Source: Pseudomonas sp. NFACC02 (GTDB lineage Bacteria; Pseudomonadota; Gammaproteobacteria; Pseudomonadales; Pseudomonadaceae). Taken from it: a DNA stretch of 64,000 nt. Numbering within the stretch: the first letter of the stretch is position 1; every line of letters starts with the position of its first letter. This document shows positions 16,129-23,755 of this stretch, one piece after another. A model generated the notes under the pieces. The model had not been told where the DNA came from. It did no database searches and saw nothing but the letters and a program-made list of their open reading frames with translations. Location: contig NZ_FOEO01000012.1 of the NCBI RefSeq assembly GCF_900110765.1, positions 1 to 64,000 on the forward strand, written 5' to 3'. The translations under genes were made by a program, and so were the position numbers.

Positions 16129-17481
16129 TTGACCGAGCCGCTGTCCGCTCGCCCGCCCGCTACGGCTTTGCGCCCCTCGGCCTGTCCGGGGTTGCTGCGT
16201 ATCGTCCCGGCGCTGGACGGCGGAATCTGCCGGATCAAGCTGCCCGGTGGCGTGATCTCGGCGTCGCAGGCGCTTGCTGTGGCCGACGCGGCAGAGCGTT
16301 TTGCGGGCGGTGTGATCGAGGCGACCAACCGTGGCAACCTGCAGATTCGCGGAATTGGAGCCGACCACGACGGACTGATTCGCACGCTGCTGAACGCTGG
16401 ATTGGGGCCGAGGAATCCCGCCAGCGACGACGTTCGTAACCTGATGCTCAGCCCGGCGGCGGGCGTCGATCCGCAGCAGCTGTTCGACGCGCGACCCCTC
16501 GCCGAGCAGATTCTGCTCACGCTGGAAAACCATCCGCGCTTTCATGAGCTTTCCCCCAAATTCGCGCTATCGCTGGATGCCGGTGAAGGGCTTGCGATGC
16601 TCGAACACCCCCATGACCTTTGGCTATCAGCGCTGAACTTGGGGGGTGAAACCCTGCTCGGGTTCGGTTTGTCGGGGTGTCCGGCGAAGGACTTTCCTGT
16701 GGCCGCCGTGCCATTGAGCGCAGGCGTGGAGCTTGTGGTCGCGGTGCTTGAACTGTTTCTGGAGCACGCTCGTCCTGAGCAGACCCGCATGCGTCATCTG
16801 CTTGAGGACCTGCCGGTGCCTGTTTTTCTGGGGCAGGTCTCTGAACGGTTGACGACGCCATTAAGGACAGATCGAGCCATCACCTCATGGCGCCGAACGC
16901 CGGCTCGGGTGAATGCCCATATCGGTTTCTCCCCCCAAAAGCAGTCCGGTCTGATGTGTGTGGGCGGCGTCGTGCCCTTAGGGCGCCTGACGCCGTCCAC
17001 GTTGCGCGACGCGGCGACCTTGGCTGTCGAGCTCGGGGACGGAACGCTGACCATGACCCCATGGCAGAGCCTGATGCTGCGCAACGTCCGCAATGAACGA
17101 GCCGCGCTTGCCCTCGACGGATTACGCGCGGCGGGGTTGCTGTGCGAGGCCGACAAGGCGCTGTCGCAAATGATTGCCTGTACCGGCGCTGCCGCCTGCG
17201 GCAAAGGGCTGGCCGACACCAAGGCAGACGCGTTGCTGCTGGCAGCGTACCTGCAAGAGCGGGGCGTCAGTCCGGGCGTTCATGTGTCGGGCTGCGACCG
17301 ATCCTGCGCAGCGGCCCATACCGCGCCGATCACCTTGCTGGCGGTTTCCGCCGGCCATTACGACCTGTATTTTCGTCACGCGGATCAGCCGGGGTTCGGC
17401 GCGTTGCGTGGGCGTGACCTCACTATTGAAGCAGTCGGCGCATTGTTGACCGCCGACTCACGGAGCAACACCGATGATTGA
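16129..17481 (+). CDS. cobG: Precorrin-3B synthase CobG
   Basis: A 450-residue sulfite/nitrite-reductase-like monooxygenase that hydroxylates precorrin-3A, the oxygen-requiring step before ring contraction. The Fe-S/sirohaem-type Cys pattern is visible as C-TGAAA-C and C-DRS-C near the C-terminus, and GLLRIVPALDGGICRIKLP marks the N-terminal half-domain. The frame is open from 15976, but the TTG at 16129 has AGGTGAACC just upstream and lies after the likely promoter; an ATG at 16045 is the alternative. It overlaps cobH by 8 bp. Confidence 0.88.
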   Translation: MTEPLSARPPATALRPSACPGLLRIVPALDGGICRIKLPGGVISASQALAVADAAERFAGGVIEATNRGNLQIRGIGADHDGLIRTLLNAGLGPRNPASDDVRNLMLSPAAGVDPQQLFDARPLAEQILLTLENHPRFHELSPKFALSLDAGEGLAMLEHPHDLWLSALNLGGETLLGFGLSGCPAKDFPVAAVPLSAGVELVVAVLELFLEHARPEQTRMRHLLEDLPVPVFLGQVSERLTTPLRTDRAITSWRRTPARVNAHIGFSPQKQSGLMCVGGVVPLGRLTPSTLRDAATLAVELGDGTLTMTPWQSLMLRNVRNERAALALDGLRAAGLLCEADKALSQMIACTGAAACGKGLADTKADALLLAAYLQERGVSPGVHVSGCDRSCAAAHTAPITLLAVSAGHYDLYFRHADQPGFGALRGRDLTIEAVGALLTADSRSNTDD

Positions 17482-18100
17482 TTACATCCGCGACGGCCAG
17501 GAGATTTACCGTCACTCCTTCGCGATCATTCGTGCCGAGGCCAACCTCGACAGGATCCCGGCCGACCTGGAAAAGCTGGCGGTGCGTGTGATTCACGCAT
17601 GCGGCATGGTCGATGCGGTCGACGGGCTGCGCTTCTCTCCCGGCGCGGGCACAGCGGGACGTCAGGCGCTGGCCGCGGGCGCGCCGATTCTGTGCGACGC
17701 ACACATGGTGGCCGAAGGCGTGACCCGTGCGCGTTTGCCGGCGAACAATCAGGTGATCTGCACGCTCAAACATGACGGCGTTCCAACGCTTGCCCGCGAA
17801 CTGGGTAATACCCGCTCCGCCGCCGCGCTCGAACTGTGGCGCCCGCATCTCGAAGGCGCCGTTGTCGTGATCGGCAACGCGCCCACCGCGCTGTTCTACC
17901 TGCTGGAAATGATCGACGCCGGTGCGCCGAAACCCGCGCTGATACTCGGTTTCCCCGTGGGCTTCGTCGGGGCCGCCGAATCCAAGGACATGCTTGCCGC
18001 TGACAGCCGTGGCGTGCCTTACGTGATCATGCAGGGGCGTCGCGGTGGCAGCGCCATGGCCGCAGCGGCGGTGAATGCGCTCGCCACGGAGATCGAATGA
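17474..18100 (+). CDS. cobH: Precorrin-8X methylmutase CobH
   Basis: A 208-residue mutase that moves the C11 methyl to C12, giving hydrogenobyrinate. The catalytic His is at about residue 41 (VRVIHACGM), and the conserved [18 protein letters not shown] and [12 protein letters not shown] follow. Length is normal for the family. It overlaps cobG at its start and cobI at its end (ATGA). Confidence 0.95.
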   Translation: MIDYIRDGQEIYRHSFAIIRAEANLDRIPADLEKLAVRVIHACGMVDAVDGLRFSPGAGTAGRQALAAGAPILCDAHMVAEGVTRARLPANNQVICTLKHDGVPTLARELGNTRSAAALELWRPHLEGAVVVIGNAPTALFYLLEMIDAGAPKPALILGFPVGFVGAAESKDMLAADSRGVPYVIMQGRRGGSAMAAAAVNALATEIE

Positions 18101-18831
18101 TGCCGGTTCGCGGTCGGTTGATTGGTCTGGGCGTGGGCCCGGGCGATCCTGAGCTCATCACTGTCAAAGCGCTTCGCTTGCTGCGCGAATCACCGGTAGT
18201 GGCCTACTTCGTCGCCAAGGGCAAGAAAGGCAATGCGTTCGGTATCATCGAAGCGCACCTGCAAGCCGCTCAGACGCTGATGCCGCTGGTCTACCCGGTG
18301 ACCACCGAGGCCCTGCCCGCACCGATGTCCTACGAGCAGATCATCAGCGACTTCTACGACACCGCCAGTCTCGATGTCGCGGCGCATCTGGACGCGGGCC
18401 GTGACGTGGCCGTGATTTGCGAGGGCGACCCCTTTTTCTATGGCTCCTACATGTACCTGCACGATCGCCTCGCTGAGCGCTACGAGGCCGAAGTCGTGCC
18501 GGGTGTCTGCTCCATGCTGGGAGGCGCCTCGGTGCTGGGCGCGCCGCTGGTGTACCGCAATCAAAGCCTGTCGGTGTTGTCGGGTGTGCTCTCGGCCGAC
18601 GAGCTCAAGCGCAAGCTGGTGGATGCCGATGCGGCGGTGATCATGAAGCTGGGCCGTAACCTGCCGAAAGTCCGGCAAGTGTTGATCGAGACGGGCCTTG
18701 CCGAACGGGCGCTCTACGTGGAGCGCGCGACCATGAGTAACCAGAAAATCGTGCCACTGGCCGAGGTCGATCCAATGTCGTCGCCGTACTTCTCGCTGAT
18801 CATCGTTCCGGGCGAAAGGTGGCAAGGCTGA
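18097..18831 (+). CDS. cobI: Precorrin-2 C20-methyltransferase CobI
   Basis: A 244-residue tetrapyrrole methylase: [20 protein letters not shown] at the N-terminus (SAM loop), [14 protein letters not shown] near residue 110 and [11 protein letters not shown] near 135. It adds the C20 methyl to precorrin-2, committing it to the corrin pathway. The start overlaps the cobH stop (ATGA) and the stop overlaps the cobJ start (TGATG). Confidence 0.95.
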   Translation: MMPVRGRLIGLGVGPGDPELITVKALRLLRESPVVAYFVAKGKKGNAFGIIEAHLQAAQTLMPLVYPVTTEALPAPMSYEQIISDFYDTASLDVAAHLDAGRDVAVICEGDPFFYGSYMYLHDRLAERYEAEVVPGVCSMLGGASVLGAPLVYRNQSLSVLSGVLSADELKRKLVDADAAVIMKLGRNLPKVRQVLIETGLAERALYVERATMSNQKIVPLAEVDPMSSPYFSLIIVPGERWQG

Positions 18832-20543
18832 TGGGAAGATCGAACACCAGGACGCCAGCCATCGTCATTCTGGGCAAGGGCGCCCTGAACACGGCACGGC
18901 GTATTCAAGAGCTGTATGCCGACGCCCTCGTTTATGGTCTGGCTGAGCGTGTGGAAGGGGCTGATCGTACGTACTCCGAGTTCGGCGCGACCGTGCGCCA
19001 GCTGTATCAGCAGGACACGCCGATCATCGCGCTGTGCGCGGCGGGTATCGTGATTCGGACACTGGCGCCGCTGTTGCTCGAAAAAGGCGCCGAGCCGCCT
19101 GTGCTGGCGGTCGCCGAGGATGGCAGTGCGGTCGTGCCGCTGCTGGGCGGACTGGGCGGTGTCAACGTGATGGCCCGGGAAATTGCTGCGGGCTTGAACA
19201 CGGCTGCGGCGATCACCACCAGCGGTGAACTGCGCTTCGGCACTTGCCTGCTCAATCCCCCGTCCGGTTATGCGCTCGGCGATCTGGAACTGGGCAAGCG
19301 TTTCGTTTCCGATCTGTTGTCTGGCGAAGCCGTGCGCATCGAGGGCGCCGCGCCGTGGCTGGCTCAGGCGCAATTGCCGGAAGACGATCACGCGCAACTG
19401 GCGATCCATGTCGGATACGCCGAGCGCGAACCCTGCGCCAACGAATTGCTGATCTACCCGCGCAATGTGCTGGTGGCGGTCGAGGCTACTGTGCCTGATC
19501 TGGCTGAAGCGGTGCGTGGCGCACTTCATGAATCGCGCATTGCCGTTCAGGCGCTCGCGTGCCTGCTGGCCAGCGAAAACGACATGACGAACGCTGCGTT
19601 GCACGCCGCTGCCGATACGTTGGGTGTGCCATTGCGCTTCACGGCTCATGCATCGGCGGCTGACATGGCGCGACAAGTGCTGCCGCAACTGCTACCACCT
19701 CTTAGCCCCCTGCAAGGCATCGCTATCGCGGCGGCGGCTGACCCGCTGGACGTCGACCGTATCGGTCGTGGCCGCGGACGGGTGGCGGTCATCGGGCTTG
19801 GACCGGGGGCTGCCGACTTCATGATTCCTGCGGTAAAAGCTGAACTGGCGCGGGCTAACGACGTTCTGGGTTACGAGACCTACGTGCGCATGGCGGGCCC
19901 ATTCCGTTCCGATCAGGTCCTGCACTGCACGGATAACCGAGAGGAAATGCAGCGCGCGCGTCACGCCTTCGAGCTGGCTGCGCAAGGGCGTTCGGTGGTG
20001 GTGGTATCGTCGGGTGACCCCGGCGTGTTCGCCATGGCCTCGGCGGTGCTGGAGGCGCTGCACGAGTCCGACAATGTTCAATGGCATGCAGTAGAGCTGG
20101 AAATCCTGCCCGGTGTTTCAGCCTCGCTGGCGACAGCGGCTCAGGCGGGCGCACCGCTGGGGCACGACTTCTGCGTCATGTCCCTGTCTGACAACCTCAA
20201 GCCTTGGGACGTCATCGAAAAGCGGCTGGACCTGGCGTGCCAGGCCGACCTGGCGTTGGCGTTCTACAACCCGATTTCACGATCCCGTCCCTGGCAACTC
20301 GGGCGGGCATTGGAAATAGTGCGTCAGCATCGCAGTCCACAAACGCCGGTCACATTGGGCCGCGATATCGGCCGACCGGGTCAGACCCTTCGCATCATCA
20401 CCTTGGGTGAACTGACGCCCGACCAGGTGGACATGCGCACAATGGTGCTCGTCGGTTCGTCGACGACGTGTGTGTTTCCGCGCGCCAACGGTGATCAGTG
20501 GGTTTACACGCCCAGGTGGTATGGCGAGAAACCGGGCAAGTGA
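18831..20543 (+). CDS. cobJ: CbiG-CobJ fusion: cobalamin protein CbiG / precorrin-3B C17-methyltransferase
   Basis: A 570-residue two-domain protein. Residues about 1-320 are CbiG-like (IVILGKGALNTARRIQ; LLGGLGGVNVMAREIA; LLASENDMTNAALHAAA). Residues about 325-570 are the CobJ tetrapyrrole methylase (RVAVIGLGPGAADFMIPA; VVVSSGDPGVFAM; EILPGVSASLATAA). CobJ methylates C17 with ring contraction. The fusion is usual in pseudomonads. The ATG at 18831 overlaps the cobI stop; a GTG 12 bp earlier is an alternative. It is the last gene of the cobGHIJ arm. Confidence 0.93.
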   Translation: MGRSNTRTPAIVILGKGALNTARRIQELYADALVYGLAERVEGADRTYSEFGATVRQLYQQDTPIIALCAAGIVIRTLAPLLLEKGAEPPVLAVAEDGSAVVPLLGGLGGVNVMAREIAAGLNTAAAITTSGELRFGTCLLNPPSGYALGDLELGKRFVSDLLSGEAVRIEGAAPWLAQAQLPEDDHAQLAIHVGYAEREPCANELLIYPRNVLVAVEATVPDLAEAVRGALHESRIAVQALACLLASENDMTNAALHAAADTLGVPLRFTAHASAADMARQVLPQLLPPLSPLQGIAIAAAADPLDVDRIGRGRGRVAVIGLGPGAADFMIPAVKAELARANDVLGYETYVRMAGPFRSDQVLHCTDNREEMQRARHAFELAAQGRSVVVVSSGDPGVFAMASAVLEALHESDNVQWHAVELEILPGVSASLATAAQAGAPLGHDFCVMSLSDNLKPWDVIEKRLDLACQADLALAFYNPISRSRPWQLGRALEIVRQHRSPQTPVTLGRDIGRPGQTLRIITLGELTPDQVDMRTMVLVGSSTTCVFPRANGDQWVYTPRWYGEKPGK

Positions 20544-20886
20544 TGTGAGTGAATTCCCGCCCAGAGGTGTGGGACTTGTCTGAGCGTCGACAAGGCATCG
20601 TCAGTACGCCTTCGATGAATAGCGCCCGTTTGCTCGCCGAATCAGACGCGGACGGGCGACGCCCTGCGTCGGTTCTTTCCCAGTCGCTTCATTGATTCCC
20701 AGCAAGGTCCGTTGTCCATGGGGGAGAGGCGTCGCTGGCGAAGATGCCTTGCTCAATCGCCTTGTAGGATCTGTCTCCTCCGCAGCTGGACTTCCCGTTC
20801 CAGACCGCCTGTTTTCAGTCGCTAAAAGTTGATTAATCTCGGTCTTGTCCAGTGAAGGACATGACTTACTTTAAGGGATTAAACAA
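20544..20886. other. Intergenic region before the paralogue cluster
   Basis: 343 bp without a supported gene. It holds GC-rich inverted patches near 20650-20665 (GGACGGGCGACGCCC) but no clear terminator. The stretch just before 20887 is AT-richer and has GGGA as a ribosome-binding site. No promoter could be assigned confidently. Confidence 0.4.
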
Positions 20887-21687
20887 ATGAGCTTTGAAAC
20901 AGGTATGAACAGCGACGCCACACGGGCTTTTATCGCCAACAGTGACATGGCCGACGGTACGCTGTCGCTGATGGATCATATTTCGGCATTGAACCAGCCG
21001 ATGCCGCTGGCTAACCCCGAGCCGGCGGTGGGCGCCGTGGTTGGCAGTAGCTTGCTCGCCTTTACCGACGGAGTGTCGCGCCAGAACAGAGAGGACGTCA
21101 TGGACTCGTTCCTGTTCGCGACGCTGGTGGCCAACAAAAAATACAATCCTGAGACCCAGACCGCAGAGTGGTACGGCCTGTTTAACAAGGTCCTCTCGAA
21201 AGTGGGCTGGCTCTCGCGCAGCTGGAATTATGCGCGTTATCGCTCCAACCACCAGCGTTTCACCATGGATCAGGCTGCGATTGAAATTCTGGGCTCCGCT
21301 ATTGCAGCGGCGACGCTGCCGGGCCCTGCCTCGGCTGCGATGTTGAAGGTGGCGGCGGATACGGTCAACGCGCTCAAGGCGCAGGAAAAACCGCGACGCC
21401 TGTTTGACCGTCAGACCAAATCCCACAACGGCGCGAACTTTCTTGTCGGTGCATGCACCGAATCGGCAGGCGGTACGGTCAGCCTGGCGATGGGCGCGGT
21501 TAATTTCCTGACCTCGTCCAACGTTACTGATGTGTTGTTCTGGGAGTGGAGCAGCACCGAGGTCAAGACCTTCCGTGCTGAAAGCAATTTGAGCTTGAAC
21601 ACTCGGATGTATGCGCGGAATCGACAGTTCATTCAGGATCGGCTCGACGATAGCGCCAGGTCGGCCATTGAAGAGTTTGATATCTAA
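20887..21687 (+). CDS. Uncharacterised protein, paralogue family member 1
   Basis: A 266-residue protein without signal peptide or membrane segment; I do not recognise it. It shares a three-part pattern with the next two genes. First, an N-terminal helix with VSRQNREDVMDSFLFATLVA and NKKY, then a Trp. Second, a central hydrophobic strand, FLVGACTESAGGTVSLAMG. Third, a C-terminal helix, YARNRQFIQDRLDDSARSAI. It has a longer N-terminus and a middle insertion (TLPGPASAAMLKVAADTVNA) that the others lack. The ATG at 20887 follows GGGATTAAACAA. A strong terminator directly follows, so it can be expressed alone and at a higher level than the next two. Confidence 0.75.
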   Translation: MSFETGMNSDATRAFIANSDMADGTLSLMDHISALNQPMPLANPEPAVGAVVGSSLLAFTDGVSRQNREDVMDSFLFATLVANKKYNPETQTAEWYGLFNKVLSKVGWLSRSWNYARYRSNHQRFTMDQAAIEILGSAIAAATLPGPASAAMLKVAADTVNALKAQEKPRRLFDRQTKSHNGANFLVGACTESAGGTVSLAMGAVNFLTSSNVTDVLFWEWSSTEVKTFRAESNLSLNTRMYARNRQFIQDRLDDSARSAIEEFDI

Positions 21688-21694
21688 GAATCAC

Positions 21695-21720
21695 GAAGGG
21701 GCGCCAGTCGCCCCTTCTTT
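21695..21720 (+). terminator. Intrinsic terminator between paralogues 1 and 2
   Basis: GAAGGGGCG-ccagt-CGCCCCTTC is a perfect 9-bp stem followed by TTT, starting 8 bp after the stop of the first gene and ending 18 bp before the second. It would terminate or attenuate read-through into the downstream pair. Confidence 0.8.
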
Positions 21721-21737
21721 CATCCCGGGAGGTTCTT

Positions 21738-22451
21738 GTGAATCAAGGAACGATTGAAGGGCACATCAATGCTGGCTGTGTCGTGTTCATGTCGGCGGCC
21801 TGCAGCGATCAGCAAAAAAAAGACGTGATGGACTGCACGCTTTACACGCAATTGGCTGCGTCCAAACGGCATTCGCGTTTTGACGCCGCGCTGGATTGGC
21901 GGCATACCTGGCTGGCGGCGTTGAACAGGTTCGGCTGGGCGGTCAGAAGTCATGACAGTCGAAGTTTGCCGGCTGCTGAAGTGGGACGAGGGACGGTGTG
22001 GGACTGGGTCGACAAGCAATTGCCGGCCTTCATCCCCAAATCGCTTTTTGCTGAGGGGGCTGCCCTCGCCACATGCTCTGTGAAGGAGCACCCCGATCAG
22101 CCCGCTGTAGCGATGTTGAACCGTCAGGTCATTGAGACTTCTTTTGAAGATCCCGCATCGGGTGTGTCGGAACGAAAAATTGCCCTGCAACTGGCAGTGT
22201 TTGAGCCGACGACCGGGCTTGGCTTGATGGTGCTCTCGTTCACGACGCGTCAGCCCTCGTCTGCGGAGCTTCTGGTTGAGGTGTTCAACCCGGAGGAGGT
22301 GCGGGGCAATATCGAGATGGCGTTTTACTCCGCGCGCGTGATGGAAATCGTCTACGCGCAGTTTCGGGAGAAGATAAATCAAGCCCTCAATGATCGTCGT
22401 GCGGGTCTGATTTACACGCTTCAGGAGGTCCGCGATGTCCAGCCGCAATGA
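21738..22451 (+). CDS. Uncharacterised protein, paralogue family member 2
   Basis: A 237-residue soluble protein of unknown function. It has the family's N-terminal helix (CSDQQKKDVMDCTLYTQLAA then SKRH and a Trp-rich stretch ending FGW), a central strand region (KIALQLAVFEPTTGLGLMVL) and the C-terminal helix YAQFREKINQALNDRRAGLI. The start is a GTG at 21738 with GGGAGG six bases upstream. Its stop lies inside the next gene (17-bp overlap), so members 2 and 3 are coupled. Confidence 0.72.
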   Translation: MNQGTIEGHINAGCVVFMSAACSDQQKKDVMDCTLYTQLAASKRHSRFDAALDWRHTWLAALNRFGWAVRSHDSRSLPAAEVGRGTVWDWVDKQLPAFIPKSLFAEGAALATCSVKEHPDQPAVAMLNRQVIETSFEDPASGVSERKIALQLAVFEPTTGLGLMVLSFTTRQPSSAELLVEVFNPEEVRGNIEMAFYSARVMEIVYAQFREKINQALNDRRAGLIYTLQEVRDVQPQ

Positions 22452-23073
22452 CACCCTGTTAATGGGGAATAACCTGGTGTCGTTCGAGGCTTCGGTTTCC
22501 CGCAGCCTGCGTGACGACATTCTGGACTGCCTGTTGTACGCGGAGCACTCGGCGAACAAGAAACATGACCGCAGCCTCCACTGGAAGCTGTGGATCGAAC
22601 AGTATCAACGGGTGCTCTATCAGAACGGCGGCCGACTGACCGGGGCGATCAACGCTGATCAGTTGATCATCCAGCATATCCGTGAACTCAGATATGTTCC
22701 GTACGCGATCGCAGGGAGCGCCACCTCCCGGGAATTGCAAGCTGTGCTGGAGCGATCCATCAGCAAGCTGCTTGACAGCAGTCATGCCCGAACATTCTTC
22801 AATTCATGGTTCTCATCTGGTCGTTCGGAAAGTTTTCAGGTCATCCCGTGCTGCGCCAACGAAGGCGGTGGCGTAAGCATTCTGGTGTGCGGTTTGCAAA
22901 TGACCTCACGAGCTTTCAAGCCCGGACCTGTTGCCTGGGAAGCGGGCGGTGATCTGACCATTCGTTCCAATGGAGGCTCATTCTTGCTCTCTGAAGAAAG
23001 CTACCAGCCCTACAGGGAACGCATCAGGGCGCACTTGGCCCGGCAGGCCCGCCAGGCGATTCTTGAGCTATAA
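22435..23073 (+). CDS. Uncharacterised protein, paralogue family member 3
   Basis: A 212-residue soluble protein, the shortest of the three paralogues. Matching parts are VSRSLRDDILDCLLYAEHSA then NKKHD, the central strand FQVIPCCANEGGGVSILVCG, and the C-terminal helix YQPYRERIRAHLARQARQAI. The ATG at 22435 has a strong AGGAGG within the end of gene 2. No domain is recognised. It is followed, 20 bp past its stop, by the convergent marC gene. Confidence 0.72.
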   Translation: MSSRNDTLLMGNNLVSFEASVSRSLRDDILDCLLYAEHSANKKHDRSLHWKLWIEQYQRVLYQNGGRLTGAINADQLIIQHIRELRYVPYAIAGSATSRELQAVLERSISKLLDSSHARTFFNSWFSSGRSESFQVIPCCANEGGGVSILVCGLQMTSRAFKPGPVAWEAGGDLTIRSNGGSFLLSEESYQPYRERIRAHLARQARQAILEL

Positions 23074-23093
23074 AGGCGTGACGGCGGGACGGT

Positions 23094-23690
23094 TCAAGGC
23101 ACCAGATAACCCTTGATGCCGGTGAAGATGATCTGCGCAGCCAGCGCGCAAACAAAGAGCCCCATCAGCCGACTGACGATCTGTAAACCCTGATCGCCCA
23201 GCACACGCTCGATGCTGTTGGACAGGTAAAGCACCACACCGACGGTGAAGCTGGCCAGGGCAATGCTGACAATGGCGGTCAGTTTGTCGTCCCAATGTGG
23301 CTGGCTGACGCCCATCACCAGGAGGGCGCCGATGGTGCCGGGGCCTACGGTGATCGGGATGGTCAGTGGAACGATGGTCACGTCTTGCTGCACGTTGTCG
23401 GTCTGAACGCCGGACTTACCCTGTGCCATGCCCAGCGCGGAGATGAACAGCACGCTTCCGGCGCCGATCCGGAAAGCGTCGGCAGTGATGCCGAAGACGG
23501 TGAAGATCACGCGCCCGAACAGGTACAGCAGCACGCTCGATACCAAGGTTGCGAAAGCAACCTTCCACGCCAGGTAACGACGTTCTTTGCGCGAATAGCC
23601 TCGGCTCAGGCTGATGAAGCAGGACAGGACGAAGAACGGGCTATAAAGCACCAACATCTTCAGGTAAACGCTGAACAACACATGCAGCAT
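23094..23690 (-). CDS. MarC-family integral membrane protein
   Basis: A 198-residue polytopic membrane protein of the MarC/UPF0056 family: an N-terminal segment around YLKMLVLYSPFFVLSCFISL, then IPLTIPITVGPG-type sequence (VPLTIPITVGPGTIGALLVM) and a C-terminal RLMGLFVCALAAQIIFTGIKG. Six membrane segments are likely. The function of the family is unsettled despite its historical link to antibiotic resistance. The ATG at 23690 is preferred to one 12 codons upstream because it begins at the family's usual N-terminus. It is adjacent to retS. Confidence 0.88.
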   Translation of the reverse strand: MLHVLFSVYLKMLVLYSPFFVLSCFISLSRGYSRKERRYLAWKVAFATLVSSVLLYLFGRVIFTVFGITADAFRIGAGSVLFISALGMAQGKSGVQTDNVQQDVTIVPLTIPITVGPGTIGALLVMGVSQPHWDDKLTAIVSIALASFTVGVVLYLSNSIERVLGDQGLQIVSRLMGLFVCALAAQIIFTGIKGYLVP

Positions 23691-23755
23691 GGTTTGAGCT
23701 CGTGGCGGCAGACTTGGACCGGGCAAGTCTATCAGGCGCCACGCAAGGTCGAGGT

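Noticed and set aside
20887..23073. R-body (Reb) proteins
   Set aside because: The small size, three paralogues and an Ala-rich stretch in the first suggested this, but the Reb core pattern is absent and genes 2 and 3 do not fit.
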